Source: Polluticaenibacter yanchengensis (GTDB lineage: Bacteria > Bacteroidota > Bacteroidia > Chitinophagales > Chitinophagaceae). Taken from it: a DNA stretch of 51,118 nt. Made by a program: the position numbers and the translations under genes. Below are positions 43,811 through 51,118 of the stretch, one piece after another. The DNA lies in contig JAQGEF010000029.1 of assembly GCA_027854065.1 (NCBI GenBank), positions 1 through 51,118 of the forward strand, written 5' to 3'. Below the pieces are notes generated by a model that saw only the letters and a program-made list of their open reading frames with translations, was not told where the DNA came from and ran no database searches. Position 1 is the first letter of the stretch; each line of letters opens with the position of its first letter.

Positions 43811-43852
43811 TTGATTGTATAATTAAAAATTAAACCAGAGTTAAAATCCATT

Positions 43853-45160
43853 CTATCGTCTGACAGCACTTAACTGTGCATAGATGTTTTTTAGTTTGAA
43901 ATTTGCCTTATCAAATAAAACAATCTCTTTCTTTTTTAAGGCGAGAAACAATGAAAAAACAATGAAAGTTTCTGTAAGTAAATAGCTACATGCTGTTCCC
44001 GTATATCCAAACAAATATCCAAATACAAGATTTAAAATGATACTTAAAAAAGCTCCTAAGGATGTTATTTTTAAAAAGAGCTTATCCATTTTTAAATTTA
44101 GCATTGTTTGAATACCCATCATATTGCTAAGGCCTGAGATAAAAGGAAGTAAAGATAAAATCTGTACAATAATGATAGAACCTTCAAACTTTTCGCCAAA
44201 GACTAAAACAATTAAAAATGGTGATAAAATCAATATACCTGATGACACAAGCAGGTTGAAGTAAAAAGTAATCGGCAAGATTTTTTTAAGCTTGTCCATT
44301 CCATTTTCTTTTCCTTCGGAAAATGCCCGTCCAATATAGGGATACAATGCAGATGAAAGAGGAATATTTATTGTATTCTGTACTATATTAATAAATGTAA
44401 CAGCCGTTGTATAATAGCCAATATTTATCGTACTATCGAAAAGGCCTAAAATAATAATATTAGTTGTCGTGTATAATGAAAACACAATTGAAGAATAAAA
44501 AATGAATCGTCCGCTCCATAAAGCATGCACGGATCTTTTTACAGGAAGCGTCCTGAATTTCAACTTCAGGGCAAACCGTACATATAGAAGTGCCAATAAT
44601 GCAATTAAAAAATTGCCACCAACTCCTATGGCTACATATAAGACTAAATCATCTTTACTCTTAATTATGAGCAAAATGAAAAGTGTATTTAGTGCGGCTT
44701 TCAGCAGATTAAGCCTGCTAAAAAAGGCTAATTTTTGTAGCCCCTGAAATAAATATTGCGGAGTCAATAATGCAGAAAATACATTTAAAAATAAAACTAA
44801 ACTTATTATGTAATGTTGCTTTTGAATAGGAAACAAAAACAGACAAATAACATAAAGTGGTATTGAAATCAGAAACAAAAGTAGTCTTGCATTGAATACT
44901 TCAGAATATGTTTTTTCTACCAATGATTTATCATTTGGGTTTGATGCAATCTTCCTGGTTGCAGTAAAGTCAAACCCAAAATTGATAATTAAGATAAAGT
45001 AACTAACAAAAGCAGTGGCGTAGTTTATAACACCAAATCCGTCGGGACCAATAATTCTGGATACATAAGGAATTGTTATTAAAGGGAAAACATAATTTAC
45101 AATTTGCACAATGCCTAAGGACGCAGTATTGTTTATTAATGTTTTTGTTGAACTTTTCAT
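43853..45160 (-). CDS. Wzx-like polysaccharide flippase 2
   Basis: 435 residues with about 12-14 transmembrane helices. The PST-family start is NTASLGIVQIVNYVFPLITI followed by PYVSRIIGPDGFGVINYATA, a classic Wzx signature. FQGLQKLAFFSRLNLLKAAL and the SALYPYIGRAFSEGKENG loop are also typical. It flips lipid-linked sugar repeats across the inner membrane. It lies between a GT2 gene and a GT-B gene in the same operon as the nucleotide-sugar enzymes, so this flippase probably serves the glycan made from them. Confidence 0.92.
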   Translation of the reverse strand: MKSSTKTLINNTASLGIVQIVNYVFPLITIPYVSRIIGPDGFGVINYATAFVSYFILIINFGFDFTATRKIASNPNDKSLVEKTYSEVFNARLLLFLISIPLYVICLFLFPIQKQHYIISLVLFLNVFSALLTPQYLFQGLQKLAFFSRLNLLKAALNTLFILLIIKSKDDLVLYVAIGVGGNFLIALLALLYVRFALKLKFRTLPVKRSVHALWSGRFIFYSSIVFSLYTTTNIIILGLFDSTINIGYYTTAVTFINIVQNTINIPLSSALYPYIGRAFSEGKENGMDKLKKILPITFYFNLLVSSGILILSPFLIVLVFGEKFEGSIIIVQILSLLPFISGLSNMMGIQTMLNLKMDKLFLKITSLGAFLSIILNLVFGYLFGYTGTACSYLLTETFIVFSLFLALKKKEIVLFDKANFKLKNIYAQLSAVRR

Positions 45161-45177
45161 CCAGTGAGCAAAGAATT

Positions 45178-46056
45178 TTATTTGTTTCTAAGTTTTGATT
45201 TTATCTTCCGAAGGAGATCCGATAACGCAAAATCCTTTTTAGGTTTTAATCCGTTTATTGATAAGTAGTTTGCTCTATGAGTTTTGCTTCGTTGCGTGAT
45301 AGTTTCTAAAATCAACTTATTTCTTTCAGCTTTTTCATTAATATACTTTACTTTTTGTTGATCTATGGATAATTGCTTAACATAATGATTTTGATGTAAA
45401 ACTATTTTATCATCTACAAATATTACTTTCATTCCTTTTAGTCTGATTCTAAAAATTAAATCGTCATCATCAAACCCATGTCCTAAAGCAAAACGAGGAT
45501 CAAAGCCACCTAAATCGACCAAATCCTCGGCCATCATTGCTGTACAAAAATGGAACGATGCCGGGCGATACTTAGAGTGATTGTACCAGCCTAAGCCTCC
45601 ATCGACGGTTACTGTATTAGGGTTGCTTTTTATTAGATTATCTATTTTATTCCTGTCAAAGACTAATGAAGCACTATCTGTACTTTCTTTATCCAAAGAA
45701 AAACATCCAAAACTTAAATATTCATTTTGCTTCAAGTTCTGATCTACATATTCCAATATATTGTGGAAATGGTAGCATTCTGGGTTTTGTAGTATAATTT
45801 TATCGCCCTTAGCTAGCTCAAATCCTTTATTAAAAGGAATGCAGGGGTTAGAATACCATTTTTCATTTGGCTCTATTCTGCAAACTTTAAGAAACGGATA
45901 AATACTTAATAAATCATCCAAACGCTCGTCCTCTTTACTCCCATCATCAACCACTATCATTTCAAAGTTAACCTTGCCATAGGCATCCTTTAAACTTTCT
46001 AGTGTTCTGATTAATAATTTTTTTCTATTAAAGTATGCAGTAACAATTGAAATCAT
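45178..46056 (-). CDS. GT2-family glycosyltransferase
   Basis: 292 residues, GT-A fold. The N-terminal SIVTAYFNRKKLLIRTLESL is followed by EMIVVDDGSKEDERLDD (DDGS donor site). The PCIPFNKGFELAKGDKIILQ block is followed by QNPECYHF in place of the usual DxD. The acceptor-side motif is LGGFDPRFALGHGFDDDDLI, as in Glyco_tranf_2/chondroitin-polymerase-like enzymes. A Lys/Arg-rich C-terminus may attach it to the membrane. Its start overlaps the end of the RmlD-like gene by four bases (ATGA type), so translation is coupled. Confidence 0.88.
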   Translation of the reverse strand: MISIVTAYFNRKKLLIRTLESLKDAYGKVNFEMIVVDDGSKEDERLDDLLSIYPFLKVCRIEPNEKWYSNPCIPFNKGFELAKGDKIILQNPECYHFHNILEYVDQNLKQNEYLSFGCFSLDKESTDSASLVFDRNKIDNLIKSNPNTVTVDGGLGWYNHSKYRPASFHFCTAMMAEDLVDLGGFDPRFALGHGFDDDDLIFRIRLKGMKVIFVDDKIVLHQNHYVKQLSIDQQKVKYINEKAERNKLILETITQRSKTHRANYLSINGLKPKKDFALSDLLRKIKSKLRNK

Positions 46057-46928
46057 AGGTAGAGTTGATAAATGTCTTTATTTTTTGCGATCCAGTCTTT
46101 TTGTAAAAGCAACATTTCCGAATAGGACTTAACATGATAATTAAAGTCAGTTCTTATACTGCGTAAGCTTTTATCTACAGCATAATCTTCATATTTATCG
46201 ATTCTCATTTTATTTTGCCGGTAAATCTTATTAAAGAGGAGCAATAAATTGTATTTATCTATTTTTTCCTTTGGTGCTACTTGTATTAAACCGGTAATTT
46301 CTTGTTTAATAACTTCTGCTATAACTTCAGCCAATTCTAATGTAGTGATGCCGGACCAGAAAGCCCTACTAAACCCTTTTAAATTTGCCTCTTCTTTTTG
46401 ATTCATGAACCAGTTGAACAAACCAATTCCATTTTTGTTAAGCTCAGGTCCTATAATAGAGGTACGGATTGTTACATCCTTACTATTAATTATTTCACCT
46501 AAAGCTTTCGATTGTGCATAATACCCAACACCATCTTTAAAGTCATCATCAGTATAGTTTCCTCTTTTACCATTAAAAACGCAATCTGTACTTATATGGA
46601 TAACTTTGGAAATATTATTCTTCGTTATTTTTTCTAAAAAATGCGGAAAGTAACTATTATACCAAATCGCTTTATCAGGATTATCTTCTGCATCTTTATT
46701 TAAAATTCCAATACAATTTACAATATAATCAAAGCAATTATAATCTATTATTTTTTGTAATTCATTAGTATTGTAAACATCTAAATTAAATTCATCTTCA
46801 GCCGGTACTATATTTCTGGCCAGGCCGAAGACTTTGTAAGAACCAAATTGCTTAAAATATCTGAAAATGACATGCCCGGCCATTCCCCTATTACCAATTA
46901 CTAAAATTGTTTTTATGCTTTGTTCCAT
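46053..46928 (-). CDS. RmlD-like nucleotide-sugar 4-reductase (SDR family)
   Basis: 291 residues. NAD(P)-binding Rossmann motif VIGNRGMAGHVIFRYF; catalytic set Ser-Thr-Asp and Tyr-x3-Lys in KVIHISTDCVFNG and GYYAQSKALGE. It has the size of dTDP-4-keto-rhamnose reductase (RmlD), not the ~370 residues of CapF/WbjC, and lacks their cupin domain. With the CapE/WbjB-like and WbjD-like neighbours, it probably reduces the 4-keto intermediate made from UDP-GlcNAc (as WbvR does). It overlaps the WbjD-like gene by 16 bp and the GT2 gene by 4 bp. Confidence 0.85.
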   Translation of the reverse strand: MEQSIKTILVIGNRGMAGHVIFRYFKQFGSYKVFGLARNIVPAEDEFNLDVYNTNELQKIIDYNCFDYIVNCIGILNKDAEDNPDKAIWYNSYFPHFLEKITKNNISKVIHISTDCVFNGKRGNYTDDDFKDGVGYYAQSKALGEIINSKDVTIRTSIIGPELNKNGIGLFNWFMNQKEEANLKGFSRAFWSGITTLELAEVIAEVIKQEITGLIQVAPKEKIDKYNLLLLFNKIYRQNKMRIDKYEDYAVDKSLRSIRTDFNYHVKSYSEMLLLQKDWIAKNKDIYQLYL

Positions 46929-48034
46929 ATAACTCTGTTAACGATCGATGTATAGCTCTGAATGGCTTTTATTACCCTGTCAGAAGTGTTGACTACTTCA
47001 TATTCAAAAGGTAGTTTAATATTATCTTTAAACAGTCCTTTAGATATTTCTATTGAATTTAAAATTTCTTCTTTTGAAATGCCTCCCAATATAATAGTTC
47101 CTGCATCTATTGCTTCCGGTCTTTCAGTGGATGTTCTGATACTAACCGCCGGAAATCCCATCATAGCAGACTCTTCACTAATCGTACCACTATCTGACAA
47201 AACAATAAATGCTTTCGTTTGTAGTTTCACATAGTCAAAAAAACCAAGTGGTGCTACATTTTTAATGAGCGGGTGAAAGCTGATATTATTATTCTCTATT
47301 CTTTTTTTTGTTCTTGGGTGTGTAGAAAATATTATTGGCATCAGATATTTTTCTGCAACAGCATTTAATGATTCTGTCAGTATTTCAAAATGAGTGACCA
47401 AATCAATGTTTTCTTCACGGTGCGCACTTACCACAATAAACTTATTCTCTTCCAAGCCAAGCATATCAACAATATTGCTTCCCTCCACTTTTGCTTCATA
47501 TTTATCCAAAACTTCCTTTAAAGGTGACCCTGTTACAAATACATGATCTTTCCTGAAGCCTTCGCTTAGTAAATACCTTCTGCTGTTCTCAGTATATGTT
47601 AAATTAATATCACTTATGTGATCCGATATTTTTCTATTAATTTCTTCAGGTACATTTTGATCAAAACACCTGTTTCCTGCTTCCATATGAAAAATGGGAA
47701 TTTTCAATCTTTTGGCTGCAATTGTACTTAAAACGCTATTTGTATCCCCCAATACTAATAATGCATCCGGTTGCTCTTTAGCAAGAATTTCAAAAGACTT
47801 TGATATAACATTACCAATGGTCTCTCCTAAATGTGCACCGGCTACATTCAAAAAATAATCTGGTTTTCTCAATTCAAGATCTTCAAAAAAAACTTCATTC
47901 AGTTCATAGTCATAGTTTTGTCCTGTATGAATCAAAATATGGTCAAAATATTGATCACATTTTTTTATACATTCTGATAATCTTATAATTTCTGGTCTTG
48001 TTCCTAATATCGTTGCAACTTTAATCTTTTTCAT
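46913..48034 (-). CDS. UDP-GlcNAc-type 2-epimerase (WbjD/FnlC-like)
   Basis: 373 residues, the WecB/WbjD fold. Motifs are VATILGTRPEIIRLSECIKK, ILIHTGQNYDYELNEVFFED, ALLVLGDTNSVLS, IFHMEAGNRCFDQNVPEEIN and VSAHREENI, then SDSGTISEESAMMGFPAVSI with RTSTERPEA. These are all catalytic and UDP-binding segments. The FFEDLELRKPDYFLNV wording is of the WbjD/FnlC/CapG subgroup that acts on L-sugars rather than WecB itself. It is the second gene of the nucleotide-sugar operon. Confidence 0.9.
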   Translation of the reverse strand: MKKIKVATILGTRPEIIRLSECIKKCDQYFDHILIHTGQNYDYELNEVFFEDLELRKPDYFLNVAGAHLGETIGNVISKSFEILAKEQPDALLVLGDTNSVLSTIAAKRLKIPIFHMEAGNRCFDQNVPEEINRKISDHISDINLTYTENSRRYLLSEGFRKDHVFVTGSPLKEVLDKYEAKVEGSNIVDMLGLEENKFIVVSAHREENIDLVTHFEILTESLNAVAEKYLMPIIFSTHPRTKKRIENNNISFHPLIKNVAPLGFFDYVKLQTKAFIVLSDSGTISEESAMMGFPAVSIRTSTERPEAIDAGTIILGGISKEEILNSIEISKGLFKDNIKLPFEYEVVNTSDRVIKAIQSYTSIVNRVIWNKA

Positions 48035-48071
48035 TTTATAGTATCCTGTATATACTTGCCAGGTCTTAAAT

Positions 48072-49064
48072 TTAATCCTGAAATAACTCTAATTTTTTTA
48101 ACAAGAGCTTTATACCTTCTACGCCTTCTCTTTTAGTATTGTGAGAGTTATAATCTACAATATCTTTCCCAATATTTGTTCCCTCAGAAAAATACTTTGT
48201 GTAATTCAGGTCCCTATTATCAGGTTTAATTCTGTAAAAATTGCCCATGTCTTCCGCATTTAGCATTTCCTCCCTTGTACAAAGAGTTTCATACAGTTTT
48301 TCACCATGCCTGGTTCCTATTATTTTAATAGGAGTTGTCGCATTTTTCAATTCCAGTATCGCTTGAGCCAAATCACCTATAGTAGCAGCCGGAGCTTTAT
48401 TTACAAATAAATCACCTGGATGCCCATGTTCAAATGCAAATAGAACCAACTCAACCGCTTCATCTAAAGACATCAAAAATCTGGTCATATTTGGATCGGT
48501 TATTGTTACTTCCATCCCTTTATCTATTTGATTTACAAATAGCGGAATAACAGAGCCCCGTGATGCCATCACATTTCCGTACCGGGTTAAACAAACAATG
48601 GTATTCTCAAGATTTCTGGCTTCAGCTATAGCTACTTTCTCCATCATTGCTTTAGAGATTCCCATTGCATTTATAGGATAAGCAGCTTTGTCAGTTGATA
48701 AACAAATCACTTTTCTCACATGGTTCTTTGCTGCTGCCCGTATTACATTTTGCGTTCCTTCTACATTTGTTTTTACCGCCTGCATAGGGAAGAACTCACA
48801 AGATGGCACCTGCTTAAGTGCCGCTGCATGAAAAACATAATCAACATTATGCATTGCATATTCCACACTATCATAGTCCCTTACATCCCCAATGAAATAT
48901 TTAATCTTATCATTTTTGTAAAAATTTCGCATATCATCCTGCTTTTTTTCATCGCGGGAAAATATCCGGATTTCTTTTAAATCAGAATTTAAAAAACCCT
49001 TTAACATGGCATTTCCAAAAGAGCCGGTTCCACCTGTTATCAGCAATACTTTATCTTTAAACAT
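48072..49064 (-). CDS. UDP-GlcNAc 4,6-dehydratase/5-epimerase (CapE/WbjB/FnlA-like)
   Basis: 330 residues, extended-SDR fold. ITGGTGSFGNAMLKGFL is the cofactor motif. IRIFSRDEKKQDDMRNFY, FHAAALKQVPSCEFFPMQAV, and CLSTDKAAYPINAMGISKAM give the Thr/Asp/Lys and Met-x3-Lys catalytic signature of the PseB/CapE group. The C-terminal RHGEKLYETLCTREEM is typical of CapE/FnlA. It converts UDP-GlcNAc to a UDP-4-keto-6-deoxy-L-sugar. First gene of the minus-strand polysaccharide operon. Confidence 0.92.
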   Translation of the reverse strand: MFKDKVLLITGGTGSFGNAMLKGFLNSDLKEIRIFSRDEKKQDDMRNFYKNDKIKYFIGDVRDYDSVEYAMHNVDYVFHAAALKQVPSCEFFPMQAVKTNVEGTQNVIRAAAKNHVRKVICLSTDKAAYPINAMGISKAMMEKVAIAEARNLENTIVCLTRYGNVMASRGSVIPLFVNQIDKGMEVTITDPNMTRFLMSLDEAVELVLFAFEHGHPGDLFVNKAPAATIGDLAQAILELKNATTPIKIIGTRHGEKLYETLCTREEMLNAEDMGNFYRIKPDNRDLNYTKYFSEGTNIGKDIVDYNSHNTKREGVEGIKLLLKKLELFQD

Positions 49065-49283
49065 CGTGCTATTTATTCAGTTTTTTTACAGGAATTGTGC
49101 TAAATTAATAATTGACAGCACAAGAAACATAAATTATTTTCCCTTACCATTATGCCCTTAAATCTTTATCTCACTATTTCTTAAATAATTCTCTTTCTTA
49201 TAACTATTTAAAAATTCCTATATAATTTTTAGGCCTTATTTTCGTTTAATACTTTACAAAAGTAAACTTTAATCCGAATAAGT

Positions 49284-49291
49284 TATTTTTG
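49284..49291 (+). promoter_or_regulatory. Predicted -7 box of ftsX
   Basis: TATTTTTG matches TAnnTTTG, 64 bases before the ftsX ATG. The divergent CapE-like gene has a TAATTTAG word at a similar place on its side. The 291-bp gap holds nothing else I can see. Confidence 0.45.
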
Positions 49292-49355
49292 TAAGCATAA
49301 TTACAAACCCAATTCATAATAATAAGTAGTAAAGAATTATAAATCAGGAATTTTC

Positions 49356-50231
49356 ATGGAGCAAGCGGGAAAATCAAGTACAACTAAAAGAGGACGAACA
49401 TCATATACCATGAGTATTATTGGGGTATCGTTAGTATTAATGCTTTTAGGAGCTATAGGTTGGTTAGGAATTAATTACACCAGTTTATTGCAATATTATA
49501 AGGAGAACAAAATTTCCGTTCAGGTTTATCTGCGCGAAACTACCAGCGAGGCAGATAAAGATGCCCTCATTAATGACCTGAAAACAAAGCCCTATGTAAA
49601 AAAGTATAGCTATATAGATAAAGAAACCGCAAAAAAAATATGGTCAGATTTAGGTAATAAAGATTTCATGCCTGTTTTAGATACCAATATTTTACCAAGA
49701 AGTGTAGAATTCAATTTAAAAAGTGAATATGTAGATACCGATTCATTAAGTAAGATTTCAGCTTATTTTTCAGAGAACTCAATAGTAACCGATGTACAAT
49801 ACCCTAAGGGTTTAGTTGGAGATCTAAAACTCTTTAGAAAGATTGGGTTATTCCTGGCAGGCATCGCGATTTTCTTTTTAATAGCCGTAATTATTCTCAT
49901 AGATAATACGACCAAATTAGCCATGTTTAGTAACAGGTTCCTGATAAAGACAATGCAAATGGTAGGAGCCACCCGCTGGTTTATAGCCAAACCATTCGAT
50001 CTTCGGGCTATCATTAATGGTACTATCAGTGCTGTAATAGCTATCATCGTTGGCTTTTTAACCCTTTCATGGCTAAAGTCCGTTATTCCGGATTTAGAAG
50101 CAATTAGCAATTCCACGTTAACGATTTTGTTAGCTGTATTGCTTTTAATAATAGGCGTTGCCATTAGTTTGGTCAGTACTCACAGAAGTGTCATCAAATA
50201 CCTGAAAATGAAACTGGATGATTTGTATTAA
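49356..50231 (+). CDS. ftsX: Cell-division ABC-transporter permease FtsX
   Basis: 291 residues with four transmembrane helices: TM1 at ~20-42 (IIGVSLVLMLLGAIGWLGI), then a periplasmic domain (VQVYLRETTSEADKDALIND, YIDKETAKKIWSDLG) and TM2-4 at ~165-185, 220-245 and 255-280. The cytoplasmic coupling segment TMQMVGATRWFIAKPF is the FtsX hallmark. With FtsE it controls peptidoglycan hydrolases at the division site. ftsE is not adjacent. Full length, single gene. Confidence 0.93.
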   Translation: MEQAGKSSTTKRGRTSYTMSIIGVSLVLMLLGAIGWLGINYTSLLQYYKENKISVQVYLRETTSEADKDALINDLKTKPYVKKYSYIDKETAKKIWSDLGNKDFMPVLDTNILPRSVEFNLKSEYVDTDSLSKISAYFSENSIVTDVQYPKGLVGDLKLFRKIGLFLAGIAIFFLIAVIILIDNTTKLAMFSNRFLIKTMQMVGATRWFIAKPFDLRAIINGTISAVIAIIVGFLTLSWLKSVIPDLEAISNSTLTILLAVLLLIIGVAISLVSTHRSVIKYLKMKLDDLY

Positions 50232-50292
50232 TTTTTTATAATATAATAAATCATAGTAAAAGTCTTGGAGCATTTCCAGGGCTTTTTCATTT

Positions 50293-50414
50293 GGGGCTGT
50301 CAGCAGTAATCCTTCTTCTCAGCATTGGTTCCTGCTGCTTTGGGGTTCGCTGCGCTCCGTACTCCTGCCGTCGTACCAGGCTCGTACCTCGCCTGCCCAC
50401 GCATCAGGCAGCCC
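50293..50414 (-). repeat. Family 1 dispersed intergenic repeat, copy F
   Basis: Reverse orientation: GGGGCTGTCAGC on the plus strand is its right end and GGCAGCCC its left end. It contains GGCTCGTACCTCGCC (50381-50395), the family core, and CGCTGCGCTCCGTAC. It lies between ftsX and the convergent rRNA operon. Confidence 0.75.
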
Positions 50415-50443
50415 TTATACAGTATATTATGGATTGAACAGTT

Positions 50444-50531
50444 TTCCGCAGATATCGCAGAAAAAAATACAACCGCTGATCAACGCTGATCTTTTAGAAC
50501 CCATCTGCGATCATCTGCGGGATTATCTCAT
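50444..50531 (+). repeat. Family 4 GCAGAT-type repeat, unit 1
   Basis: From TTCCGCAGATATCGCAG to TCTGCGGGATTATCTCAT, with internal CGCTGAT words. It is repeated 194 bp further on. Confidence 0.7.
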
Positions 50532-50637
50532 TATTTATTGTCTTGCCGTTGCCATCTATGTTTTGATATAAATTAATAGCTGATGAGCTGCAAACATATT
50601 CATGTACCAACACCCTTGTTATATAAATTGCATCGCT

Positions 50638-50749
50638 TTCCGCAGATATCGCAGAGAAAAAATACATCAGCTGATGATCGCTGATCTTTCAGGGTTCATC
50701 TGCGAACATCTGCGCAGAACATCCGCGTCAATCTGCGGGATTATCTCAT
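50638..50749 (+). repeat. Family 4 GCAGAT-type repeat, unit 2
   Basis: Starts with the same TTCCGCAGATATCGCAG and ends TCTGCGGGATTATCTCAT. It is longer than unit 1 by an extra CATCTGCGCAGAACATCCGC segment. It lies just downstream of the rRNA terminator. Confidence 0.7.
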
Positions 50750-50770
50750 ATTTCAGTTCACCTACGGATA

Positions 50771-50800
50771 CAAAAAAGCCCCAACTTCGCAGTTGAGGCT
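50771..50800 (-). terminator. rRNA operon terminator
   Basis: Minus strand: AGCCTCAACT, loop GCGA, AGTTGGGGCT, then TTTTTTG. Strong stem directly downstream of the 5S gene. Confidence 0.88.
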
Positions 50801-50810
50801 CTCTCAATAA

Positions 50811-50922
50811 TTACGGCAACTACCTACTCTCCCACATTGCTTTGCAGTACCATCGGCCATAAGGGGCTTAACTTCTCTGTTCGGAATGGTTAGAGGTGGA
50901 CACCCTTGGAATAATCACCATA
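50811..50922 (-). rRNA. rrf: 5S ribosomal RNA
   Basis: About 112 nt. Minus-strand landmarks are the loop sequence CCATTCCGAACAGAGAAGTT, AAGCCC, and GGGAGAGTAGGTAGTTGCC at the 3' side. The ends are set by pairing of the terminal helix and are approximate. Confidence 0.93.
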
Positions 50923-51053
50923 AATTCTTTAAGATAATTTTCATCAGCAACAGAGCTAACTACTCATTCTCCCGTAATAAGATCATATCGAAAATATATA
51001 GAACTTGGCTTTCATTTTTCACTACTCACAAGTACCTAAAATAATAAATAATA

Positions 51054-51118
51054 TTAAAGCTTACGGGCTATTAGTACTACTCGACTTTGCTGTTACCAGC
51101 TTTACATCTATAGCCTAT
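51054..51118 (-). rRNA. rrl: 23S ribosomal RNA, 3' end (partial)
   Basis: The minus strand carries GAGTAGTACTAATAGCCCGT followed by AAGCTT, which matches the conserved 3' terminus of 23S rRNA (GGTACTAATGAACCG... in E. coli). The gene continues beyond the window edge. It is followed downstream by the 5S gene, about 130 bp away. Confidence 0.88.

Overview
The window looks like a chromosomal segment of a Bacteroidota bacterium, most likely of the Chitinophagaceae type. This rests on gene content: a TonB-dependent receptor with a CarboxypepD_reg-like N-terminus paired with a DUF4249 lipoprotein, an ECF sigma factor abutting a beta-barrel membrane protein, a LytTR/His_kinase pair, a Wza-like exporter with many SLBB repeats, and the short archaeal-type ProRS. 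It also rests on repeated TAnnTTTG (-7 type) promoter boxes. No database search was possible; family names come from motif recognition.

Layout. Positions 1-5.3 kb: a dispersed repeat, an ECF sigma factor with a trans-envelope beta-barrel partner, a small lipoprotein, a peptidoglycan-binding/CHAP protein and an APC amino-acid permease. 5.4-6.1 kb: a tandemly amplified tRNA array (Gly-Leu-Gly-Leu-Gly) with its own promoter and terminator. 6.1-19.2 kb: a histidine kinase, proS, an Asn/Gly-rich lipoprotein, a FadL-like porin, a DUF72 protein, an unknown protein with an internal duplication, an XRE regulator, a LytTR two-component pair, gpsA and an RND membrane-fusion protein. 19.2-29 kb: an RlmL-like methyltransferase, TonB receptor plus DUF4249, a formylglycine-enzyme-like protein, an MbnP/MbnH-like pair (copper/kynurenine chemistry), a small cytochrome c, an ArsC/YffB-like protein, a 49-residue ORF and clpX. 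29.2-49.1 kb: an AT-rich surface-polysaccharide locus in two halves around leuS and gmk. It holds four glycosyltransferases, two Wzx-like flippases, an EpsG/Wzy-like polymerase, a Wzz-like protein, a Wza-like exporter, a Gfo/Idh/MocA oxidoreductase, and three nucleotide-sugar enzymes (CapE/WbjB-like, WbjD-like, RmlD-like) that point to an L-QuiNAc/L-RhaNAc or L-FucNAc type precursor. 49.3-51.1 kb: ftsX, repeats, then the 3' end of an rRNA operon (5S and the last bases of 23S, minus strand).

The most striking non-genic content is four families of dispersed intergenic repeats. Family 1 has six copies with GGGCTG/CAGCCC-type ends, and four of them sit in gaps between convergent transcription units. 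Family 2 has two copies in inverted orientation around gmk. Family 3 has two copies related over 176 bp, one inside a 290-bp element with perfect 15-bp terminal inverted repeats. Family 4 is a GCAGAT-rich direct repeat beside the rRNA operon. The candidate systems worth following are the trans-envelope ECF partner, the MbnP/MbnH pair with an operator-like palindrome at its start, apparently leaderless promoters, and repeat family 1.
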